Assembly: GCA_020446505.1 (NCBI GenBank)
Contig: JAGREN010000016.1
Location: 1-63,722, forward strand
Source of the DNA: Novosphingobium sp.
Lineage (GTDB): Bacteria; Pseudomonadota; Alphaproteobacteria; Sphingomonadales; Sphingomonadaceae
Reading direction: 5' to 3'
Length of the DNA stretch: 63,722 bases
Shown: positions 50,571 to 59,685 of the stretch, in pieces
Layout of the letters: every line of letters starts with the position of its first letter
Position numbering within the stretch: position 1 is the first letter of the stretch
Position numbers and translations under genes: made by a program
The notes under the pieces: model-generated
What the model was told of the DNA's origin: nothing
Databases searched by the model: none
What the model saw: the letters and a program-made list of their open reading frames with translations, nothing else

Positions 50571-51907
50571 GCCGCTGCCTTCTCCACGGCTGCGCAGATG
50601 CTGGCGACGGCCGCCTCGACTTCGCCCGCATCGTCGCCTTCGGCCATGACGCGGATTACCGGCTCGGTACCGGAAGGACGAATCACCAGCCGGCCCCTCC
50701 CGTCTAGGCTCGCTTCGGCATCTGCAATCGCTGCCTTGACCGAGGCATCGTCCAACGGCTTGCCGCCTGCAAAGCGCACGTTGCGCAGCAGTTGCGGGAC
50801 CGGATCGAACAGGTGGAGCAGTTCGCTCGCCCGCTTGCCCGACTGTACCAGCGCGGCGAGAACCTGCAGCGCGGCGATGGTGCCGTCGCCCGTGGTCGCA
50901 TGGTCGAGCAGGATCATGTGACCGGACTGTTCACCGCCGACGTTGTAGCCACCCGCCTTCATCGCCTCGAGCACATATCGATCGCCGACCTTGCTGCGCA
51001 CGAGCTGAAGCCCCTGGCCTCCAAGGAACCGCTCCAGCCCGAGGTTCGACATGACCGTGGCGACCACGCCGCCGCCCTTGAGCTCGCCGCGTGCGGCAAG
51101 CTGGCTGCCGATCAGCGCCATGATCTGGTCGCCGTCGACCGTCTTGCCCTTTTCGTCGACCACGATCAGCCGGTCGGCATCGCCATCGAGAGCGATGCCA
51201 ATGTCTGCCCCGCTCTCGATCACTTTCTGCGCAATCAACTCAGGATGCGTAGAACCGCAACCAAGATTGATATTCTTGCCGTTGGGCTCGACGCCCACCG
51301 CCTCGATCTCCGCGCCAAGCTCCCAGAAGGCGGAAGGGGCGACCTGATAGGCCGCGCCATTGGCGCAATCGACAGCGATCTTGAGCCCATCGAGACGCAG
51401 GTTGTCAGGCAGCGAAGCCTTGACCGCATGGATATAGCGACCGCGCGCATCGTCGATGCGGCGAGCACGGCCAATGTCTTCCGATGCAGCGAGCGGTTGC
51501 GCAGTCCCGAGCATCGCCTCGATCGCCAGTTCGTCTTCGTCCGACAACTTGAAGCCATCGGGACCGAACAGCTTGATTCCGTTGTCCTCGTAAGGGTTGT
51601 GGCTCGCCGAGATCATCACGCCGACGTCGGCGCGCAGTTCGCGCGTCAGCAGGGCCACGGCAGGTGTCGGCATCGGGCCGAGCAGCACCACGTCCATGCC
51701 GACGCTGGTGAACCCCGCCACCATCGCGTTTTCGAGCATGTAGCCCGAAAGGCGCGTGTCCTTGCCGATCACGACGCGATGCCTGTGAGCGCCGCGCAGA
51801 AAGCGCGTGCCTGCGGCTTGCCCGACACGCATCGCGATGTCGGCGGTCATCGATCCGGCGTTGGTGCGGCCGCGAATGCCGTCGGTTCCGAAATATTGCC
51901 TGCTCAT
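50567..51907 (-). CDS. glmM: Phosphoglucosamine mutase
   Basis: 446 residues. [11 protein letters not shown] opens the family; the active-site phosphoserine is in [16 protein letters not shown]; metal loop [13 protein letters not shown]; sugar loop GGEQSGHMI; phosphate loop [14 protein letters not shown]. It makes glucosamine-1-phosphate for peptidoglycan and LPS. First gene of the operon with thiD; complete and normal in length. Confidence 0.97.
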   Translation of the reverse strand: MSRQYFGTDGIRGRTNAGSMTADIAMRVGQAAGTRFLRGAHRHRVVIGKDTRLSGYMLENAMVAGFTSVGMDVVLLGPMPTPAVALLTRELRADVGVMISASHNPYEDNGIKLFGPDGFKLSDEDELAIEAMLGTAQPLAASEDIGRARRIDDARGRYIHAVKASLPDNLRLDGLKIAVDCANGAAYQVAPSAFWELGAEIEAVGVEPNGKNINLGCGSTHPELIAQKVIESGADIGIALDGDADRLIVVDEKGKTVDGDQIMALIGSQLAARGELKGGGVVATVMSNLGLERFLGGQGLQLVRSKVGDRYVLEAMKAGGYNVGGEQSGHMILLDHATTGDGTIAALQVLAALVQSGKRASELLHLFDPVPQLLRNVRFAGGKPLDDASVKAAIADAEASLDGRGRLVIRPSGTEPVIRVMAEGDDAGEVEAAVASICAAVEKAAA

Positions 51908-51965
51908 GGTCCGGGCCTGTTAACCTAGAAATCCTGACAAATTGCTATGTCGTGCGGGCACGGTA

Positions 51966-53288
51966 ATGTCATCCCTTCAATCGACGGGGCAGGCACAGCG
52001 CATGACGGCAAACGATGCTGACAAGCAGGCAGGCAAGGCTGGCGCACTGCCCGAGATCAAGGTTCCGGCTCTGCTGACCTTCGCGGGGTTGGTCGCCGGG
52101 ATTGTCGCGGGCCTCGTCTTGCCGCGCGGACCATTTCACGATGCCCTGCTCGCAGTGGCCGGGCCGCTGGGGACGTTGTGGCTGAAAGCCCTCAAGATGA
52201 CGATCGTCCCGCTCGTCGCAGGCCTGCTGTTCACGGGAGTCCTGCAGGCAATCGAAGCCGCGCGCGCGGGACCGATGGCACGCCGCACCATGACGCTGTT
52301 CGTCGCAACGCTCGCCGCCAGTGCAGTGACAGGGCTGCTTGCCGCCCCGACGCTGCTTGCCCTGTTTCCGATCCCGCTGGGCGCCGCGCAAGCGCTTGCT
52401 TCATCCGGCGGCACGGATATCCCTGCCCCAGTCGGAGCAGGCGAATTCATTGCCGGCCTCGTTCCCGAGAACGTGTTCGCAGCGGCATCTGGTGGCGCGA
52501 TGGTCCCGCTTGTGGTGTTCATCGTGCTGTTCGCGCTGGCTACGGGCAAGCTGGACGAAGCGCGTCGTCAAACGCTCGGCCGCCTGTTCGAGGCTCTCGC
52601 GGCAGCCATGATGGTCGTGATCGGCTGGGTTCTGGCTGTAGCGCCGATTGGCGTTTTCTCTCTCGCTCTTGGCATGACGAGCGCAAGCGGCAGCGCCGTG
52701 ATTGCGACTCTGGCGCACTATATCGCGATCGTTTCTTCGGTCGGATTGCTGGTTACGCTCGGCGCCTATTTTCTCGCGTGGTTGGCAGGCGGGCAGCCCT
52801 TGTCTCGCTTCGCCCGCGCCCTCTTGCCGTCCCAGACCGTAGCCGTCTCGACCCAATCCTCGCTCGCCAGCCTGCCCGCGATGATCGTCTCTTGTCGCAG
52901 GCTTGGCCTAAAGGATGCGAGCGACGAATTCGTCCTGCCTCTCGCCGTTGCGCTCTACAAGGCGACGAGTCCGGCAATGAACCTTGCCGTCATTTACTAC
53001 ATTGCGAGGCTGTCCGGCCTCGATCCGGATCTGCCGACGATGCTGGCGGCGGGCGCGCTGGCCGTCTTGTGTTCAATCGGGATTGCTGGCGTAGCCTCGG
53101 CGGCGAGCTTCTTCGTCACGCTCGTGCCGATCTCGCTGGCAATGGGCGCTCCTCTCGCGCCGCTCGGCGTGCTGATCGCTGTCGAGATGCTGCCCGACAT
53201 CGTGCGCACGCTCGGCAACGTGACCATGAATGTTGCTGTCACATCCGTGATCGATCGCAGGGCGAACCTGCCGGAAGATCAGAAGTAG
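51966..53288 (+). CDS. Dicarboxylate/amino-acid:cation symporter (SLC1/DAACS family)
   Basis: 440 residues (or 428 from the ATG at 52002). About eight membrane helices and two re-entrant loops: hairpin 1 with QTVAVSTQSSLASLPAM (Ser-rich), the transport-domain helix ALYKATSPAMNLAVIYY, where other family members have the NMDGT-type motif, and the C-terminal VEMLPDIVRTLGNVTMNVA. The NMDGT equivalent is altered (KATSPAMN), so substrate preference may differ from DctA or GltP. Its 3' end overlaps the Slam gene tail-to-tail by ten bases. Confidence 0.9.
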   Translation: MSSLQSTGQAQRMTANDADKQAGKAGALPEIKVPALLTFAGLVAGIVAGLVLPRGPFHDALLAVAGPLGTLWLKALKMTIVPLVAGLLFTGVLQAIEAARAGPMARRTMTLFVATLAASAVTGLLAAPTLLALFPIPLGAAQALASSGGTDIPAPVGAGEFIAGLVPENVFAAASGGAMVPLVVFIVLFALATGKLDEARRQTLGRLFEALAAAMMVVIGWVLAVAPIGVFSLALGMTSASGSAVIATLAHYIAIVSSVGLLVTLGAYFLAWLAGGQPLSRFARALLPSQTVAVSTQSSLASLPAMIVSCRRLGLKDASDEFVLPLAVALYKATSPAMNLAVIYYIARLSGLDPDLPTMLAAGALAVLCSIGIAGVASAASFFVTLVPISLAMGAPLAPLGVLIAVEMLPDIVRTLGNVTMNVAVTSVIDRRANLPEDQK

Positions 53289-54685
53289 CGCGCCAGCTTG
53301 AAGTGGAAGCGGTGGCGGTCTGACCGGTAGAGGTCGTAGTTCGAATCGACCTTCATGAACTGGTACTCGATCGAAGGTGAAAACCCGGCGATCCGGAACT
53401 GACGCAGGCCGGCATAGGCGCGCGCCTGATAGCGCCAGTCCTGACGGCGCTCGGTCGAGAACACGAGCTGCGGATCGTCGTATTTGGACCAGGTCACGCC
53501 GCCCGAAAGGCCTGCGTTGATGCCCCAGGGCAGTTCGGCGCCGACACCGACGTTCACGCCGACAGTCTTGCTCGAATAGTAATCGGCCTTCATCGAGTCG
53601 CGCCGCGCCAGCACCGAGGCCGACAGGATCGCCGAGCGACCAAGCACCTGCTCGAAGGTGGCGTTCGCGCCCAGCTGCCAACCCGCGTAGCCCGGATTGA
53701 GATCGGAATCGTTGTGACGGGTATCAACCTGAAACGCGATCCGCTGGCTATTGCTCAGGTCGTGCTGGAGAGTCAGCTTCGCGCCGAACTGCTTTGCGGC
53801 GACCTTGCCGCCGTACCAGCGATAGAGGCCGATGCCCTGCAGCCTGACGTCGGTACGATCCGAAAGCGCGAGTTCGGGGCCAGCGGCCATCTGCAGCGAA
53901 TAGTCGCTGAAATCGCTGTCCTGATAGGTGACGGTATCGGCATCGAAATCGGTAACCAGCGACATTGCGCCGCCAACTGGAAGCCGTGCGCCTGCATAGA
54001 AACTTGCCGTCGCTCCCATGCCCGAGCGCCTGCGTGCATTGTCGTCGAGCGAGATGGGGATGCGGTCCGGGCCGAAATTGATGTCGACCGTCTCGGCAGC
54101 CGTCGCCGAATTGATGTTGGTGTCAGGCGCGATGCCGAAGTCGAAGCCGAACCGGAACTTGCGCTTGGCGCGGATGACGCTGCGCGCATTGCCGATCATG
54201 CGCGAGATGTCTTCGGGAAGTCCCTCGTCGTTCTGGGCAAGCCGCAGGTGATAGTCGGCACCGTCGAACTTGCCCTGCATCATCAGCGCCTTGGCAAGCT
54301 CGAGCCTTACGCGGGTCTGGTCCGGATTGTCTTTCAGGATCGTGCGGAACCGCTTGGTCGCGGTTTCCGCATCGCCCGTGTTCATGGCAATGATGCCGTC
54401 GAGGAAATTGTAGGGGATCGCCATGCCGGGCGCAGCCTGGAGCGCGGCCACGAGCGGGCGCGCCTCATCAAACTTGCCATCGCCGACCATCTTTTCCGCA
54501 AGCACGAGAAGCTGCGCGGGTGTGAGGCTGTAACTGCAGCGTCCAGCGGCACATTCGCCCTGCACACCTGGCTTTGCCGCGCTGGCTGCGGGGGCCGCAG
54601 CATCGTCGGCGCGTGCCGACTGGGCGACCAGCATCGCCGCCACCGCCGTGGCGGTGGCGAGGCCATGCTTCGTGATGGCTGACAT
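53279..54685 (-). CDS. Slam-family outer-membrane translocator (surface lipoprotein assembly modulator; DUF560)
   Basis: 468 residues. Signal peptide (GLATATAVAAMLVAQSARA), an N-terminal TPR-type domain of about 130 residues (FLDGIIAMNTGDAETATKRF, LELAKALMMQGKFDGADYHL), then a beta barrel beginning KFRFGFDFGIAPDTNINSAT and ending HFHFKLARYF with terminal Phe. This is the Slam (type XI secretion) architecture known from Neisseria, which flips lipoproteins or haemophilins to the surface. It overlaps the TbpB-like lipoprotein gene (TAATG), its probable client. Confidence 0.87.
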   Translation of the reverse strand: MSAITKHGLATATAVAAMLVAQSARADDAAAPAASAAKPGVQGECAAGRCSYSLTPAQLLVLAEKMVGDGKFDEARPLVAALQAAPGMAIPYNFLDGIIAMNTGDAETATKRFRTILKDNPDQTRVRLELAKALMMQGKFDGADYHLRLAQNDEGLPEDISRMIGNARSVIRAKRKFRFGFDFGIAPDTNINSATAAETVDINFGPDRIPISLDDNARRRSGMGATASFYAGARLPVGGAMSLVTDFDADTVTYQDSDFSDYSLQMAAGPELALSDRTDVRLQGIGLYRWYGGKVAAKQFGAKLTLQHDLSNSQRIAFQVDTRHNDSDLNPGYAGWQLGANATFEQVLGRSAILSASVLARRDSMKADYYSSKTVGVNVGVGAELPWGINAGLSGGVTWSKYDDPQLVFSTERRQDWRYQARAYAGLRQFRIAGFSPSIEYQFMKVDSNYDLYRSDRHRFHFKLARYF

Positions 54686-55938
54686 TATTTCTTGCCGATG
54701 AAGGCGCCGAGGATATCCACGCGCTCGTCGGGGTTGCCACCGACGATGCGGAAGCCGCCGCCGACTTCCTCGGCCTTGGGACCATAGAACGCGCCATCGA
54801 TGGTCGAACCTTCGATGTTCACGTTGCGCAGGCCGTCAGTCGAGGTCAGGCTGGCACTTTCGAAGAAGCCCTTGAAGCCGCCGAAATTGACGAGGTTGAT
54901 GTCGCCCTTGCCCGCTGCGGTAAACGTCGATCCCTCAGGCACGACGTTGATGTGCGGTTCGGTCCAGTAGTCGTAGAACGGCTTGGTGACCGTGCCATTG
55001 AGCGAGAGATTGAACGAGCTCGCTGCAAAATCGACGTTCAGGTTGGCCGTGCCCTCGATCCACTGGAAATAGGTCGGCAGATCGGTCAGCCCGGAGATGT
55101 CCTGGCCGTCGATCGTCGGGTTATAAACCATCGTCGCCAGCATCGACCCGGAGAACGAACCGGTCCCTGTTGTCGGCACGCTGTCGATGGCGGTGTTTTC
55201 GCCAAAGGCAAATGCGCCACGCTCGAGGTCGAACTTCGCCTGGGCGTGCGGAACCGGATCGCCGACAAGCGTGAATTCCGTGAAGCTGAGCGCGTTGCGG
55301 ACATAACCGGCGTAGGTCACATACTGCGTTTCGGTGCCGGGCTTCAGGAAAAACAGGCTGGTCGCCTGATAGGAACTGCCAGCAGAGCCAGTCGGCGCGT
55401 TCTGGTTGTCACCGGCGTTGATAAAGCCGGTGCCGCTCTTGCGGTAGGGCGAAAGCGGATCGCCATCGCCGGCCTGCAGGTACTTGACGTTCGGATTGGA
55501 AAGTTCGGGCGTGCCCCACTGCGGTTCGACGGCGCCGCCGAAGTCGGTGCGGCTGGCCGGATCCTGGAAGCGCGTCTGGGTAGAGGCTCCGGTCAGGGCA
55601 TCGCTGACGACCAGCGTGTAAACCGCATCCGCAGGATCGTAGGAAACCGAGATCGACGAATTGCGCGCCGTGGTCGTGTTACCGGCGTAAAGTTCGCCCT
55701 GCTGGTTACGGGTCGGCAGGCGATCGTCGACGTTGTAGACGTAGGTGTGGTTACCGCCAATGCCCTTGTAGGTCTTGGCTTCCTTCGGATTGGCAAAGGT
55801 ATGCGTGGTATTGGCAGTACCGCCGCCAGTCGTTCCACCGCCAGTCGCCGGAGGAGGCGTGCTCGAAACACTCGATGGGCCGCCGCCGCCGCACGCGGCA
55901 AGCATGGAAGTGCTGGCAAGCAAGACAAGAAGACGCAT
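54685..55938 (-). CDS. Transferrin-binding-protein-B-like surface lipoprotein (Slam substrate)
   Basis: 417 residues from the ATG at 55938, giving lipoprotein signal MRLLVLLASTSMLAAC followed by a Gly/Ser/Thr linker. An upstream in-frame ATG exists. The C-terminal part is a small eight-strand-barrel type domain: STIDGAFYGPKAEEVGGGFRIVG is the signature of TbpB/factor-H-binding-like lipoproteins. ANLNVDFAASSFNLSLNGTV is an amphipathic strand region. It is translated just ahead of the Slam gene with one-base overlap. The ligand is unknown; in a free-living bacterium an iron, haem or vitamin carrier is only a guess. Confidence 0.84.
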   Translation of the reverse strand: MRLLVLLASTSMLAACGGGGPSSVSSTPPPATGGGTTGGGTANTTHTFANPKEAKTYKGIGGNHTYVYNVDDRLPTRNQQGELYAGNTTTARNSSISVSYDPADAVYTLVVSDALTGASTQTRFQDPASRTDFGGAVEPQWGTPELSNPNVKYLQAGDGDPLSPYRKSGTGFINAGDNQNAPTGSAGSSYQATSLFFLKPGTETQYVTYAGYVRNALSFTEFTLVGDPVPHAQAKFDLERGAFAFGENTAIDSVPTTGTGSFSGSMLATMVYNPTIDGQDISGLTDLPTYFQWIEGTANLNVDFAASSFNLSLNGTVTKPFYDYWTEPHINVVPEGSTFTAAGKGDINLVNFGGFKGFFESASLTSTDGLRNVNIEGSTIDGAFYGPKAEEVGGGFRIVGGNPDERVDILGAFIGKK

Positions 55939-56038
55939 TGGTAAGCCCCCGGAATTAACCTTCATGTCCAGGGGATAGGAGTGTTCGGTTAATATCGGGT
56001 AAAGGGATCGGCTCTGCCGACCGCAATCGCCGGACGAA

Positions 56039-56647
56039 CTAGGCTTCCAGTTCGACGTCCCAATAGAGCCAGTCACGCCATGTTTCGTGCAGGTAATTCG
56101 GCGGAAATGCCTTCCCGCGCTCCTGCAGTTGCCAGTTCGTCGGGCGGATCGGCTTCACGATCGGCGGCATCCGCGCCTGTTCGGGCGTTCGTCCGCCCTT
56201 CTTCATGTTGCATGGTGCGCAGGCAGTAAGGATGTTCTCCCAGCTCGTCCTGCCGCCCAGCCGCCGCGGGACGACGTGATCGAAGGTAAGGTGCCGGGGC
56301 GATCCGCAATACTGGCAGGAAAACCTGTCGCGCAGGAACACGTTAAAGCGCGTAAAGGCAGGAAACTCCGAAGGCTTCACATATTGCCTGAGCGCGATGA
56401 CCGAGGGGATCTGCATGGTCCAGCTCGGCGAATGGACCGCTCGGTCATAGCATTCGAGGATATCCACGCGTTCGAGGACCACTGCCTTGATCGTCGTCTG
56501 CCAGGGCCACAGGCTCAGCGGATAATAGGAAAGTGGCGTGTAATCGGCATTGAGAACGAGGGCAGGACACTCGGCGAGGTTGCGGGAGGGATCCCCCTCG
56601 GCGCTGCGGAACCGGGCCGCGCGCTCTATCAGCTCCGACTTGAGCAT
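56039..56647 (-). CDS. HNH endonuclease-domain protein
   Basis: 202 residues from the ATG at 56647 (AGGAGG close before it); an in-frame ATG at 56707 is possible. Two CxxC-type zinc pairs (CQYCG and CAPCNMKKG) flank the His-His of LTFDHVVPRRLGG. ALVLNADYTPLSYYPLSLWPW is conserved in this widespread alphaproteobacterial HNH group. No restriction or phage gene adjoins it, so a housekeeping nuclease role is more likely. Function not established. Confidence 0.9.
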   Translation of the reverse strand: MLKSELIERAARFRSAEGDPSRNLAECPALVLNADYTPLSYYPLSLWPWQTTIKAVVLERVDILECYDRAVHSPSWTMQIPSVIALRQYVKPSEFPAFTRFNVFLRDRFSCQYCGSPRHLTFDHVVPRRLGGRTSWENILTACAPCNMKKGGRTPEQARMPPIVKPIRPTNWQLQERGKAFPPNYLHETWRDWLYWDVELEA

Positions 56648-56824
56648 GGCCTCCTGTCGCAGGACATCGTTGCGGTTTGATGGCAGCGCATGGCGGTTTA
56701 AGAGCATGGGCGCGACTCGCGGTCAACCCCCGCTTCCGGGCCGAATCCACACCTGTTTGCTGGCAGGCCGCGTGGTCATGCCCCGCTTGCTCCCGGCGCA
56801 TCGCAGCGACTAGATGCAAGGACA

Positions 56825-57661
56825 ATGATCCGCACCCGCTTCGCCCCAAGCCCGAACGGCCCGCTGCACCTTGGTCATGCCTTTTCGGCCATCGTGTCGC
56901 ACGACCGGGCCCGGTCGTCGGGCGGCGAATTCCTCGTGCGGATCGAGGACATCGACGGGGCGCGAAGCAGACAGGAGTTTGTCGACCAGGCGCTGGAGGA
57001 TCTGGCTTGGCTGGGGCTTGAGTGGGATGCCGTGCCAGTTCGCCAGTCTGCGCGCCTCGCCGCCTATGCCGATGCGGAGCAGCGCCTGCGCGCCATGGGC
57101 CTGCTCTATCCCTGCCGCTGCACACGCGCCGAGATTGCCACGGCAGCAACGGAACAAGGGCCAGACGGTCCGATCTATCCCGGCACCTGCAAGCACCGGG
57201 ACATCGATCCGGCAGGCGCGGCATGGCGGCTCGACGTGAATGCGGCCATGGCGCAGGTCGGGCCGCTCGAATGGGTGGACGAGATCGCCGGGTCCCAGAC
57301 TGCCCGTCCCGACCGTTTCGGCGACGTGGTGCTGGTGCGCAAGGACGATCCGGCAAGCTATCACCTCGCCGTCACGCTCGACGACGCGGCGGACGGTATC
57401 ACCGTGGTCACGCGCGGTCGCGACCTGTTCGAGGCAAGCCACGTCCATCGACTGTTGCAGGCCCTGCTCGATCTGCCCGTGCCGGTCTGGCACCACCACC
57501 CGCTGCTGGTCGAGCCGGATGCCAGGGGAAATCGGGTCAAACTCGCCAAGCGGCGCGGCTCGCCTTCGCTGGCGGACCGGCGCAAGAGCGGCGAGGATGG
57601 GATCGCACTTGCCACTGCCCTGAGGGACAGGCGACTGCCCGCTGGCATTTCGCTGGAATAG
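56825..57661 (+). CDS. gluQ: Glutamyl-Q tRNA(Asp) synthetase
   Basis: 278 residues. The HIGH-equivalent is FAPSPNGPLHLGHAF; zinc ligands are in YPCRCTRAE and YPGTCKH; the KMSKS-equivalent is VKLAKRRGSPSL. Lacks the anticodon-binding domain of GluRS, as expected. It attaches glutamate to queuosine in tRNA-Asp. Plus strand, followed at 15 bases by the HIG1 gene. Confidence 0.94.
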   Translation: MIRTRFAPSPNGPLHLGHAFSAIVSHDRARSSGGEFLVRIEDIDGARSRQEFVDQALEDLAWLGLEWDAVPVRQSARLAAYADAEQRLRAMGLLYPCRCTRAEIATAATEQGPDGPIYPGTCKHRDIDPAGAAWRLDVNAAMAQVGPLEWVDEIAGSQTARPDRFGDVVLVRKDDPASYHLAVTLDDAADGITVVTRGRDLFEASHVHRLLQALLDLPVPVWHHHPLLVEPDARGNRVKLAKRRGSPSLADRRKSGEDGIALATALRDRRLPAGISLE

Positions 57662-57676
57662 GCCTAATTAGGGACC

Positions 57677-57907
57677 ATGAACTACATCCTCATCCCAATC
57701 CTCCTCGTCCTGATGGTCATGGTCGTGGTCAGCCTCGTGCGCGGTGTCGCTGCCTTCCTGCAGAGCACCAAGCTCGATCTCGAACGCGACGAAGGTGCGG
57801 GCGCCACCGAGATGCAGCTTCGCCAGAACAAGATGATGTTCGCACGCATCAAGTATCAGGCGGCAGCGATCATCGTGGTGGCGCTCATCGTCATGGCCAG
57901 CCGCTGA
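57677..57907 (+). CDS. HIG1-domain / twin-helix membrane protein
   Basis: 76 residues with two membrane helices (NYILIPILLVLMVMVVVSLV and AAAIIVVALIVMAS) joined by a charged loop ending LRQNKMMFARIKYQ. That motif is typical of HIG1 proteins, which assist respiratory complexes. It sits between gluQ and the adenosyltransferase gene on the same strand; gaps are short, so co-transcription is likely. Confidence 0.9.
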   Translation: MNYILIPILLVLMVMVVVSLVRGVAAFLQSTKLDLERDEGAGATEMQLRQNKMMFARIKYQAAAIIVVALIVMASR

Positions 57908-57917
57908 GGCTTCAGGC

Positions 57918-58505
57918 TTGGTCAAGCTGAACCGGATCTACACCGGCACGGGCGACGATGGCACCACGGGCCTCGTCGACGGCTTGCGCCTGCCCAAACA
58001 TGCCGCGCGCATGGAAGCGATCGGCACGGTCGATGAAGCCAACAGCGCCATCGGCCTTGCGATCTGCGCGATGGCAGACAGCCCGCATGCCGCGACGCTG
58101 ACCCGAATCCAGAACGACCTGTTCGACCTCGGCGCCGACCTAGCCACGCCCCTTGGTTCATTGGGGGGCGAGGATTTCGCGCCATCAGAAATGGTGCTGC
58201 GGATCGTACCGACTCAGGGCGATTGGCTCGAACAGGCGATCGACGCCGCCACGGCCCTGCTCGAACCGTTGACCAGCTTCGTCCTGCCCGGCGGCAGCGA
58301 GGCGGCGGCCCGGCTTCACGTTGCGCGCGCTTCGGTGCGCGCAGCCGAACGGGCGATGAGCGCGCTCGCGACGAGCGAGCCAGTCAATCCCGCCGCGCTC
58401 GTCTATATCAATCGCCTTTCGGACCTGCTGTTCGTGCTGGCGCGAGCGATGAACGACAATGGCAGGGCGGACGTTCTCTGGGTGCCGGGCGCAAGCCGCG
58501 GATAA
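57918..58505 (+). CDS. PduO-type cob(I)alamin adenosyltransferase
   Basis: 195 residues. The N-terminal ATP site is IYTGTGDDGTTGL; VDEANSAIGLA and the C-terminal VYINRLSDLLFVLARAMN complete the PduO signature. It forms adenosylcobalamin for enzymes such as methylmalonyl-CoA mutase. Starts at TTG ten bases after the HIG1 gene. Confidence 0.94.
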   Translation: MVKLNRIYTGTGDDGTTGLVDGLRLPKHAARMEAIGTVDEANSAIGLAICAMADSPHAATLTRIQNDLFDLGADLATPLGSLGGEDFAPSEMVLRIVPTQGDWLEQAIDAATALLEPLTSFVLPGGSEAAARLHVARASVRAAERAMSALATSEPVNPAALVYINRLSDLLFVLARAMNDNGRADVLWVPGASRG

Positions 58506-58572
58506 CTAGCCAAGTCAGCGCCTGCCCGCTAGGCAGGCTTCATTCCACCACACTTCTTCAAGAGGGTTCGAC

Positions 58573-59442
58573 ATGCAGACAATCGCGGTGATCGGCGCGG
58601 GCCAGATGGGCTCAGGCATTGCCCAGACGGCAGCAGCAAGCGGAAGGAAGGTCCTGCTCTCCGATATCAAGCTGGAACTGGCCGAAGGCGCCAAGGCCAA
58701 GATCGGGGCGACTCTCGAAAAGCTCGTCGCCAAGGAAAAGATCGCCAGGGCCGATGCCGATGCGACCATGGCCAATATCGTGCCGATTGCCGATTACGAG
58801 CCGATGACCGAAGCCGAGTTCATAATCGAGGCGGCGACCGAGCGCGAGGAGATCAAGCTCAAGATCTTCGAAGCTGCCGGCAAGGTGCTCGGGGCAAACT
58901 CCATTATGGCCTCGAACACCAGCTCGATCCCGATCACCCGCATGGCGCGCAGCTCGCCCGATCCGAAGCGTTTCATCGGCATGCACTTCTTCAATCCGGT
59001 GCCGCTGATGAAACTGGTCGAGGTCATTCCCGGCCTCGCCACCGACCCGGACACGACCGCGCGCACCCGCGCCCTGGCCGAGAGCATGGGCAAGGAAGTG
59101 ATTATTGCCGGCGACGAGCCGGGCTTCGTCGTCAACCGCCTCGCCGTGCCGCTGCTCAACGAGGCGTGCTTTGTGCTCGGTTCGGGCGCGGGCACGGTCG
59201 AGGACATCGACAAGGGCGTGATGCTGGGCCTTAATCACCCGATGGGACCGCTCACTTTGGGCGATTTCGTCGGGCTCGACACGGTCCTCGAAATTCTCAA
59301 GGTCCTGCAGGAAACGACCGGCGATCCCAAGTATCGCCCCGCACCGCTGCTGGTGAAATATGTCGAGGCAGGCTGGTACGGCGTGAAGGCCGGTCGCGGA
59401 TTCTACGACTATTCCGGTCCGGAGCCCGTTCCGACGCGCTAG
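58573..59442 (+). CDS. 3-hydroxybutyryl-CoA dehydrogenase
   Basis: 289 residues: IAVIGAGQMGSGIAQ (NAD-binding), NTSSIPIT, IGMHFFNPVPLMKLVE (signature with catalytic His), EPGFVVNRLAVPLLNEA, and C-terminal GWYGVKAGRGFYDY. Normal length and intact. Works in polyhydroxybutyrate/butanoyl-CoA and beta-oxidation metabolism in the cytoplasm. The 67-base gap before it and AGAGGG suggest its own start signals. Confidence 0.95.
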   Translation: MQTIAVIGAGQMGSGIAQTAAASGRKVLLSDIKLELAEGAKAKIGATLEKLVAKEKIARADADATMANIVPIADYEPMTEAEFIIEAATEREEIKLKIFEAAGKVLGANSIMASNTSSIPITRMARSSPDPKRFIGMHFFNPVPLMKLVEVIPGLATDPDTTARTRALAESMGKEVIIAGDEPGFVVNRLAVPLLNEACFVLGSGAGTVEDIDKGVMLGLNHPMGPLTLGDFVGLDTVLEILKVLQETTGDPKYRPAPLLVKYVEAGWYGVKAGRGFYDYSGPEPVPTR

Positions 59443-59452
59443 GCGTCCGCGA

Positions 59453-59662
59453 CTAGGGACTTGCCTTGGCCCACGGATTTGCGTGGTGTTCGGGAGTTTT
59501 CTGGTGCTGGTTCGCGGCAGCAACCAGCGCGGCAACCTGCTCGGCATCGCTTTGTTCGTTTTCTGCCGGAACCGAGCAATAGGCGGTGAGCAGCACGCTG
59601 CTCGCCCAGAACAGTGCGTGCCAGCGACTCTTGAAAACCGTGGTGATCTTCGGTCCGAACAT
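59453..59662 (-). CDS. Small membrane protein, conserved-type (69 aa)
   Basis: One hydrophobic segment (WHALFWASSVLLTAYCSVP) after a short basic start MFGPKITTVFKSR, then a polar tail ending ANPWAKASP. I recall similar short sphingomonad proteins with the FKSRW-LFWA and NPWA elements. Function unknown. It lies just downstream of, and convergent with, the dehydrogenase gene, and is followed on the same strand side by mutS upstream. Confidence 0.65.
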   Translation of the reverse strand: MFGPKITTVFKSRWHALFWASSVLLTAYCSVPAENEQSDAEQVAALVAAANQHQKTPEHHANPWAKASP

Positions 59663-59685
59663 GGGCCGATGATCGCACGGTACGG

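Noticed and set aside
56039-56647. HNH gene as part of a restriction or phage module
   Set aside because: No methylase, phage or toxin gene nearby; flanking genes are housekeeping.
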